Source of the DNA: Acidihalobacter aeolianus
GTDB lineage: Bacteria; Pseudomonadota; Gammaproteobacteria; DSM-5130; Acidihalobacteraceae
Assembly (NCBI RefSeq): GCF_001753165.1
Contig: NZ_CP017448.1
Location: forward strand, 1,258,462-1,322,461
Reading direction: 5' to 3'
Length of the DNA: 64,000 bases
Shown here: positions 59,147 to 64,000 of the stretch, one piece after another
How positions within the stretch are numbered: position 1 is the first letter of the stretch
Layout of the letters: each line of letters opens with the position of its first letter
Translations under genes and position numbers: made by a program
Notes under the pieces: generated by a model
The model's input: only the letters and a program-made list of their open reading frames with translations
Databases searched by the model: none
What the model was told of the DNA's origin: nothing

Positions 59147-59607
59147 GCACGCGTCCTCGCGAAGCGCTGCCCAAGCTCAGGCCGCTCGAGGTGCTGGATC
59201 TCGATGCACTGATGGATATCGAGCGGCGTGCGTATTCGCATCCTTGGACCGAGGCGATCTTCCGCGACTGCCTGCGCGCAGGCTATACCTGCTGGGCGCT
59301 GGATCAGCGTCAACTGCTGATCGGTTATTCGGTGACCTCGCTGGCGGTGGGTGAGTACCACATCCTGAACCTCACTGTGCGCCCGGAATCCCAGGGGCGC
59401 GGGCACGGTCGTTTCCTGCTGCGTTCGTTGTTGAACTGGGCGAAGACCCACGGGGCCGAAAACGCCTTCCTGGAGGTGCGTCCATCCAACCGCACAGCCC
59501 TGAACCTGTATCTGAGCGAGGGGTTCAACGAGGTCGGGTTGCGCAAGGCGTATTATCCGTCGCACCGGGGGCGCGAGGATGCGCTGGTGATGGCGCGGGC
59601 GCTGTAA
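59143..59607 (+). CDS. rimI: Ribosomal protein S18-alanine N-acetyltransferase RimI
   Basis: A GNAT enzyme that acetylates the N-terminal alanine of S18. The 154-residue product has the binding motif LTVRPESQGRGHGRFLLRSL and the RimI-type FLEVRPSNRTALNLYLSEGF, then AYYPSHRGREDALVMARAL. ATG 59143 overlaps the UDG stop (ATGA). Confidence 0.9.
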   Translation: MSTRPREALPKLRPLEVLDLDALMDIERRAYSHPWTEAIFRDCLRAGYTCWALDQRQLLIGYSVTSLAVGEYHILNLTVRPESQGRGHGRFLLRSLLNWAKTHGAENAFLEVRPSNRTALNLYLSEGFNEVGLRKAYYPSHRGREDALVMARAL

Positions 59608-59673
59608 GCCCTGGACGCAAATTTCCCTGCGGGCTATAGTCGCCCGTTTTTTTCGAGCCCTGCGGTTAAAGCC

Positions 59674-61269
59674 ATGTCCGATCTCAGCCGCGAGGTCGCC
59701 AGAAGGCGCACCTTCGCCATCATTTCCCACCCCGACGCGGGCAAGACCACGATCACCGAAAAGCTGTTGCTGTTCGGCGGCGCGATCCAGCTCGCGGGTA
59801 CGGTCAAGGGCCGCAAGGCGGCTCGCCATGCGACCTCGGACTGGATGGAGCTGGAAAAGCAGCGCGGCATTTCCGTGACTTCCTCGGTGATGCAGTTTCC
59901 CTACAAGGGACACATCGTCAACCTGCTCGATACGCCAGGCCACGAGGATTTCTCCGAGGACACCTACCGCACGCTGACCGCGGTCGACTCCGCACTGATG
60001 GTGATCGATGCCGCCAAGGGCGTCGAGGAACGCACGATCAAGCTGATGGAGGTATGCCGCCTGCGCGACACGCCGATCATCACCTTCATCAACAAGCTCG
60101 ACCGCGAGGGCCGGGAACCGATCGAGCTGCTCGACGAGGTCGAGGATGTGCTCAAGATTCAATGCACCCCGGTGACCTGGCCGATCGGCATGGGCAAGCG
60201 CTTCAAGGGCGTGTATCACCTGCTGCATGATCGGGTGCATTTCTATGCGGCCGGGCAGGGCAGTCGCATGCAGACCGGCGAGACGATCGACGGGATCGAC
60301 AACCCCGAGCTCGATCGCATCCTGGGCGCGCAGGCGCAGGAGCTGCGCGAGGAGATCGAACTGGTCAAGGGAGCGAGTCACGCCTTCGATCAGGAGGCCT
60401 ATCTGGAGGGGCGCCAGACGCCGGTGTTCTTCGGCTCGGCGATCAACAATTTCGGCGTCGCCGAGCTGCTCGACGCCTTCGTCGAACAGGCCCCCGCGCC
60501 CCAGCCGAGGGCGACTGCGAGTCGCAAGGTGGATCCTCTGGAGCCCGCGCTGACCGGCTTCGTATTCAAGATACAGGCGAACATGGACCCGCAGCACCGC
60601 GACCGCATCGCCTTCATGCGCGTGTGTTCTGGGCAGTTCGAAAAGGGCATGAAGCTGCGCCACGTACGCATCGGCAAGGACGTCAAGATCAGCGACGCGC
60701 TAACCTTCATGGCCTCGGACCGCGAGCATGTCGAGCACGCCTATGCCGGCGACATCATCGGCATTCACAACCACGGCACCATCCGTATCGGCGATACCTT
60801 CACCCAGGGCGAGACGCTGCAGTTCACCGGCATCCCCAACTTCGCGCCCGAGTTGTTCCGCCGCGCGCAACTGCGCGATCCCATGCGCATGAAGGCGCTG
60901 CAGAAGGGCTTGACCCAACTGTGCGAGGAGGGGGCGACCCAGCTGTATCATCCGCTGCGCAACAACGACCTGATCCTGGGCGCGGTCGGGGTGCTGCAGT
61001 TCGACGTGGTCGCGCATCGGTTGCGTGACGAATATGGGGTGGATTGCCTGTTCGAGCCGGTGAACGTGACCACGGCGAGATGGGTCACCTCATCCGACGA
61101 GAAGATCTTACGGGAGTTTCGCGATAAGGCAGCCGCCAATCTGGCCCTGGATCATGGCGGGGATCTGGTCTACATCGCGCCGACGCGGGTGAATCTGCAG
61201 ATGGCGCAGGAACGCTGGCCGGAAGTGAGTTTTTACGAGACCCGCGAACACGGCACGGCGCTTGAATAA
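59674..61269 (+). CDS. prfC: Peptide chain release factor 3 (RF3)
   Basis: RF3 is a GTPase that recycles RF1/RF2 from the ribosome. The 531-residue protein has G1 [10 protein letters not shown]2 region ([20 protein letters not shown]), G3 DTPGHEDF and G4 NKLDRE, and the RF3-specific C-terminal part ([20 protein letters not shown]). Length is normal. Confidence 0.96.
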   Translation: MSDLSREVARRRTFAIISHPDAGKTTITEKLLLFGGAIQLAGTVKGRKAARHATSDWMELEKQRGISVTSSVMQFPYKGHIVNLLDTPGHEDFSEDTYRTLTAVDSALMVIDAAKGVEERTIKLMEVCRLRDTPIITFINKLDREGREPIELLDEVEDVLKIQCTPVTWPIGMGKRFKGVYHLLHDRVHFYAAGQGSRMQTGETIDGIDNPELDRILGAQAQELREEIELVKGASHAFDQEAYLEGRQTPVFFGSAINNFGVAELLDAFVEQAPAPQPRATASRKVDPLEPALTGFVFKIQANMDPQHRDRIAFMRVCSGQFEKGMKLRHVRIGKDVKISDALTFMASDREHVEHAYAGDIIGIHNHGTIRIGDTFTQGETLQFTGIPNFAPELFRRAQLRDPMRMKALQKGLTQLCEEGATQLYHPLRNNDLILGAVGVLQFDVVAHRLRDEYGVDCLFEPVNVTTARWVTSSDEKILREFRDKAAANLALDHGGDLVYIAPTRVNLQMAQERWPEVSFYETREHGTALE

Positions 61270-61280
61270 GCGCCGTGCCG
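61251..61280. terminator. Terminator hairpin overlapping the prfC stop
   Basis: A perfect 13-bp stem (61251-61263 with 61268-61280) with the loop GAAT. The prfC TAA (61267-61269) straddles the loop and descending arm. It separates the convergent prfC and DUF2892 genes. No T run follows, so it may serve as a bidirectional, Rho-assisted or mRNA-end-protecting hairpin. Confidence 0.6.
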
Positions 61281-61292
61281 CTGCGCGGCATA

Positions 61293-61493
61293 TCAGAAGG
61301 CGTCTGCAGGACGCACGCCGAGCTTCTTGAGGATGGTTACCAGCGGGCAGAAGCCAGTGAACGCGGACTGGAACAGGTTCGCGCCGACGAACGCGGTGAA
61401 CCACAGCCAGTTCGGGTTGACGAAATGCGCCAGCAGTAGGCTGATCAGGATGAAGGTGCCGGCGGTAGCCATGACGATACGGGTGATGGACAT
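61293..61493 (-). CDS. DUF2892 (YgaP-like) inner-membrane protein
   Basis: The 66-residue protein has two membrane helices (about 6-24 and 30-47) and the family ending [18 protein letters not shown]2892 proteins often occur with rhodanese or sulfur-metabolism genes, but the function is unknown. An inverted repeat at 61518-61533 lies just upstream. Confidence 0.9.
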   Translation of the reverse strand: MSITRIVMATAGTFILISLLLAHFVNPNWLWFTAFVGANLFQSAFTGFCPLVTILKKLGVRPADAF

Positions 61494-61517
61494 CTAGTTC
61501 TCCTCGGGAAATTAAAT

Positions 61518-61533
61518 ATTAGCAAACACTAAT
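61518..61533. promoter_or_regulatory. Inverted repeat ATTAG-N6-CTAAT upstream of the DUF2892 gene
   Basis: A perfect 5-bp inverted repeat with a 6-bp spacer, 25 bp upstream of the DUF2892 start. Similar AT-rich palindromes are bound by ArsR-type sulfur-responsive repressors such as BigR/SqrR. No arsR gene is in the window, so the regulator is not identified. Confidence 0.4.
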
Positions 61534-61550
61534 TCTTGTCCGCCGCTGGG

Positions 61551-62870
61551 TCAACCGTGGCGTGCGCGCGTTTCCAGCGGCACGTAGTCGCGGGCCACAT
61601 AGCCCGTGTACAGCTGCCGCGGCCGGCCGATGCGCGATTTCGGGTCGGCCATCATCTCCATCCAGTGCGCTACCCAGCCGACGGTACGCGCCATCGAGAA
61701 GATGACGGTGAACATGTTCAGCGGAATTCCAATGGCACGCAGGATGATGCCGGAATAGAAGTCCACGTTCGGGTATAGGTTGCGCTCCTTGAAGTAATCG
61801 TCCTGCAATGCAATGCGCTCGAGTTCCATGGCGATGTCGAACAGCTCCTGGTTCGGGTTGTCCTCGCCGAGCCCGGAGAGCAGGTCGTGGCAGACCTTGC
61901 GGATGATGCGCGCGCGCGGGTCGTAATTCTTGTAGACGCGGTGCCCGAAACCCATCAGCCGGTAACGATCTTCCTTGTCCTTTGCACGGTCGACATAGTG
62001 TTGCACTGGCCTGCCTTCCGCGACGATTTCATCGAGCATGCTGATCACGGCCTCGTTGGCACCGCCATGCGCGGGTCCCCACAGCGAGGCGATGCCCGCG
62101 GAGATGGCGGCGAAGGGGTTGGCCTCCGAACTGCCGGTCAGGCGCACGGTCGAGGTCGAGGCGTTCTGCTCGTGATCGGCGTGCAGGATCAGTATGAGGT
62201 CCAGTGCTCGCACGAATCGTGCGTCCGGCACGAAGGGTTCGGTGGGCACGGCGAACATCATGCGCAGGAAGTTTTCGGTGAAACCGAGCTTGTTGTCGGG
62301 ATAGACGAAGGGTTCGCCGATAGAGTGCTTGTAGCTCCAGGCGGCAATGGTCGGCATCTTGGCGATCAGGCGGTGCGCCGATATCTCGCGTTGGCGGGCA
62401 TTGTGCACGTCGGTCGAATCGCTGTAGAACGCTGACAGTGCACCAACCACACCGACCATGGTGGCCATCGGGTGGGCATCGTGACGGAAGGCGCTCATGA
62501 AACGGCGCATGGCTTCATGCAGCATGGTGTGACGGGTGATGTGATTGCCGAATTCGCCCAGTTCCGTGGCGCTGGGTAACTCGCCGTACAGGAGCAGATA
62601 GCAGACTTCCAGGTAGCTGCTGTGCTCGGCCAGTTGTTCGATGGGGTAACCGCGGTAGCGCAGAATTCCCTCGTTGCCGTCGATGTAGGTGATGGCGCTC
62701 TGGCAGCTGGCGGTCGACAGGAAACCGGGATCGTAGGTGAAGTAACCCAGCTCACGATAGAGTGTGCGCACGTCGATCGTGGCTGGACCGTCCGCCCCGC
62801 GCAGAACGGGCAGTTCGATCTGCTTGCCCGTGAGGTTGTCGGTCAGCGTAACGGTATCCTTGTCGGTCAT
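61551..62870 (-). CDS. gltA: Citrate synthase
   Basis: Condenses acetyl-CoA and oxaloacetate to citrate. The 439-residue type II enzyme has [17 protein letters not shown], the catalytic His in [14 protein letters not shown], and [17 protein letters not shown]. The final stretch [20 protein letters not shown] is typical of the gram-negative hexameric form. The PsiE-like gene lies 63 bp upstream on the same strand. Confidence 0.97.
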   Translation of the reverse strand: MTDKDTVTLTDNLTGKQIELPVLRGADGPATIDVRTLYRELGYFTYDPGFLSTASCQSAITYIDGNEGILRYRGYPIEQLAEHSSYLEVCYLLLYGELPSATELGEFGNHITRHTMLHEAMRRFMSAFRHDAHPMATMVGVVGALSAFYSDSTDVHNARQREISAHRLIAKMPTIAAWSYKHSIGEPFVYPDNKLGFTENFLRMMFAVPTEPFVPDARFVRALDLILILHADHEQNASTSTVRLTGSSEANPFAAISAGIASLWGPAHGGANEAVISMLDEIVAEGRPVQHYVDRAKDKEDRYRLMGFGHRVYKNYDPRARIIRKVCHDLLSGLGEDNPNQELFDIAMELERIALQDDYFKERNLYPNVDFYSGIILRAIGIPLNMFTVIFSMARTVGWVAHWMEMMADPKSRIGRPRQLYTGYVARDYVPLETRARHG

Positions 62871-62933
62871 GGCGCTCTCCTGGTCCGGTGTCGCGTCGGC
62901 TGGGCGATTATCGTAGCAGATCAGGTGACAGCT

Positions 62934-63374
62934 TCAGTTGTCATCATTGTTCAATCCCAGGGCTTCGCCACGCTGATAGACGAGTACGGAACCGATGCGT
63001 AGGGCGCCGAGCACGAACAACAAGGCACTCAGGGCGTAGGTTCGGTCGACGATGAGCTTGCCTTCGAACAGTTCGATCATGATTTCGCGCAGCACGAAGA
63101 CGATGGCGGCATCGACAATGAAGGTCAGGCGCAGACGATTGACCCGGAAATACTCAGCCAGCGAGCGCGACAGTTCGATCAGTACGAACAGCGACAGTAC
63201 CTCGGAGATGATGTCGAGATAGCCGCGTGTGATTTCATCGGATCGCGCCATCTCGAACACCTGCATGAACAGATGCCCGGTGCCCAGGATGATGCCGATG
63301 GTCAGAAACAGCAGCATGAGCCCGAACACGATGCCGGTGACGCGGTTGAACAGACGTTTGGGGCTGAATTGCAT
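62934..63374 (-). CDS. psiE: PsiE-family membrane protein
   Basis: The 146-residue protein has four hydrophobic helices (VFGLMLLFLTIGIILGTGHL; EVLSLFVLIELSRSLAEYF; TFIVDAAIVFVLREIMIEL; ALSALLFVLGALRIGSVLVY), matching the phosphate-starvation-inducible PsiE family. Function is unknown. Confidence 0.82.
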   Translation of the reverse strand: MQFSPKRLFNRVTGIVFGLMLLFLTIGIILGTGHLFMQVFEMARSDEITRGYLDIISEVLSLFVLIELSRSLAEYFRVNRLRLTFIVDAAIVFVLREIMIELFEGKLIVDRTYALSALLFVLGALRIGSVLVYQRGEALGLNNDDN

Positions 63375-63470
63375 CTAAATTCCTTGTCGTTGGCATGCGA
63401 TGTCGGTGGGCTTGCGACGGGAGCATCTTCGCCGTCCGTGCCCGTTCTGTCCAGAAGCCGCGGCTACGAT

Positions 63471-64000
63471 TCAGACGTCGGGCTCGGCCCCTGGCGGCTG
63501 AAAGTCCGCACCCAGCGAGGGCTCGCCCTGGAATATTTCCAGGCTGCTGACGACCGCCTCCGGGGCCTTGAAGCGCGCGAGATGATAGAGCGCCTCACCC
63601 TCGTGGATCAGCGGTATCTGCGTGCGCCCGATGACCACGCCGGCCGCCGGTGCACGCACCTCGCTCTCGTTGTCGCCGAAGGGGTCGGCCACGATGCCGA
63701 GCAATGCATCGCGATCGACGTAGGCGCCGAGGGCGGCGTAGCTGCGCAGAATGCCGCTGGCCGGCGCCCGGACCCAGCTCGAGCCATACGCCACGAAGGG
63801 CCGTGCGTCGCTGCGCCGGGGTTTGCGTGCGGGCGGCAGCATATCGAGCGCACGCATGACGTTGAGGATGCCGGAGACGCCGAGGCGCACGCTCAGATCG
63901 TCGAAGCGCAGGGCCTCGCCGGCCTCGTAGAGCAGAATGGGCACGCCGACTGCGTCCGCTGCCTGGCGCAACGAGCCTTCCGGCAGTTCGCCGTTGAGCA
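63471..64000 (-). CDS. Succinylglutamate desuccinylase/aspartoacylase family protein (cut by window end)
   Basis: The frame is open to the window edge, so the N-terminal part, with the metal-binding residues, is missing. The visible part has GVPILLYEAGEALRFDDLSV, then ILRSYAALGAYVDRDALLGI and SEVRAPAAGVVIGRTQIPLI, the usual C-terminal beta domain of AstE/aspartoacylase-like zinc hydrolases. The substrate is unknown; such genes often pair with RimK-type ligases. Confidence 0.85.
   Translation of the reverse strand, partial: LNGELPEGSLRQAADAVGVPILLYEAGEALRFDDLSVRLGVSGILNVMRALDMLPPARKPRRSDARPFVAYGSSWVRAPASGILRSYAALGAYVDRDALLGIVADPFGDNESEVRAPAAGVVIGRTQIPLIHEGEALYHLARFKAPEAVVSSLEIFQGEPSLGADFQPPGAEPDV

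Noticed and set aside
59062-60663. A 533-codon frame antisense to prfC and rimI
   Set aside because: It is a mirror of conserved coding sequence; no family resemblance or ribosome-binding site.

Overview
The window is a GC-rich chromosomal segment from a flagellated, sulfur-oxidising gammaproteobacterium. The flagellar and chemotaxis gene order is of the polar-flagellum (Pseudomonas/Vibrio) type. SoxX and SoxA point to thiosulfate oxidation, and the ilvIHC-psd-pssA-leuA order is the arrangement I associate with purple-sulfur-bacterium relatives. Ectothiorhodospiraceae-like bacteria such as Acidihalobacter fit, but the genus is a guess made without any database search.

Layout. 1-6911: end of cheA, then cheB, motC, motD, parC, parP, cheW and a DUF2802 gene, one co-directional chemotaxis/motor cluster. 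6890-15181: mostly minus-strand motility and signalling genes (FlhB-like, FliK-like, HDOD, CheV, then CheR, PilZ brake and GGDEF), interrupted by plus-strand flgA, flgM and flgN; flgMN have a near-consensus sigma-28 promoter. 15363-22794: housekeeping and stress genes (metallo-beta-lactamase-fold hydrolase, radical SAM protein, peroxiredoxin-glutaredoxin with an OxyR-like operator, oxyR, FUSC transporter, glycosyltransferase) plus a 228-bp MITE. 22960-27686: a coupled yjbQ / ABC transporter / AttH-like lipoprotein operon. 27687-39905: an accessory, partly AT-richer zone with a truncated LysR gene, a DUF3617 gene, a degenerate phospholipase D-like gene, two apparently identical inverted IS66-family elements, one IS5-family element, a frameshifted methyltransferase and a c-di-GMP phosphodiesterase gene split by IS66. 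40069-49323: ettA, soxXA, a PAS-GGDEF gene, a decayed mercury-resistance module, an SDR and a chemoreceptor. 49440-64000: conserved metabolism and translation (yaiI, racemase, ypeA, ilvIHC, psd-like, pssA, leuA, UDG family 4, rimI, prfC, gltA, psiE-like), ending inside an aspartoacylase-family gene.

How it works together. CheA/CheW/CheB/CheR/CheV and the chemoreceptor form the chemotaxis circuit. ParC/ParP probably place it at the cell pole, and MotC/MotD power the flagellum. Several c-di-GMP proteins (two GGDEF enzymes, a PilZ brake, a broken HD-GYP enzyme) sit on the same segment, so the IS66 insertion has probably altered local c-di-GMP control.

Most notable: the IS66 insertion with its 8-bp target duplication, whose removal on paper restores a 651-codon frame; a MITE whose ends match the resident IS5-family element; a merA pseudogene carrying a 23-bp tandem repeat; a psd-like gene lacking its self-cleavage serine; and a four-part OxyR operator. 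I saw no tRNA, rRNA or CRISPR array.
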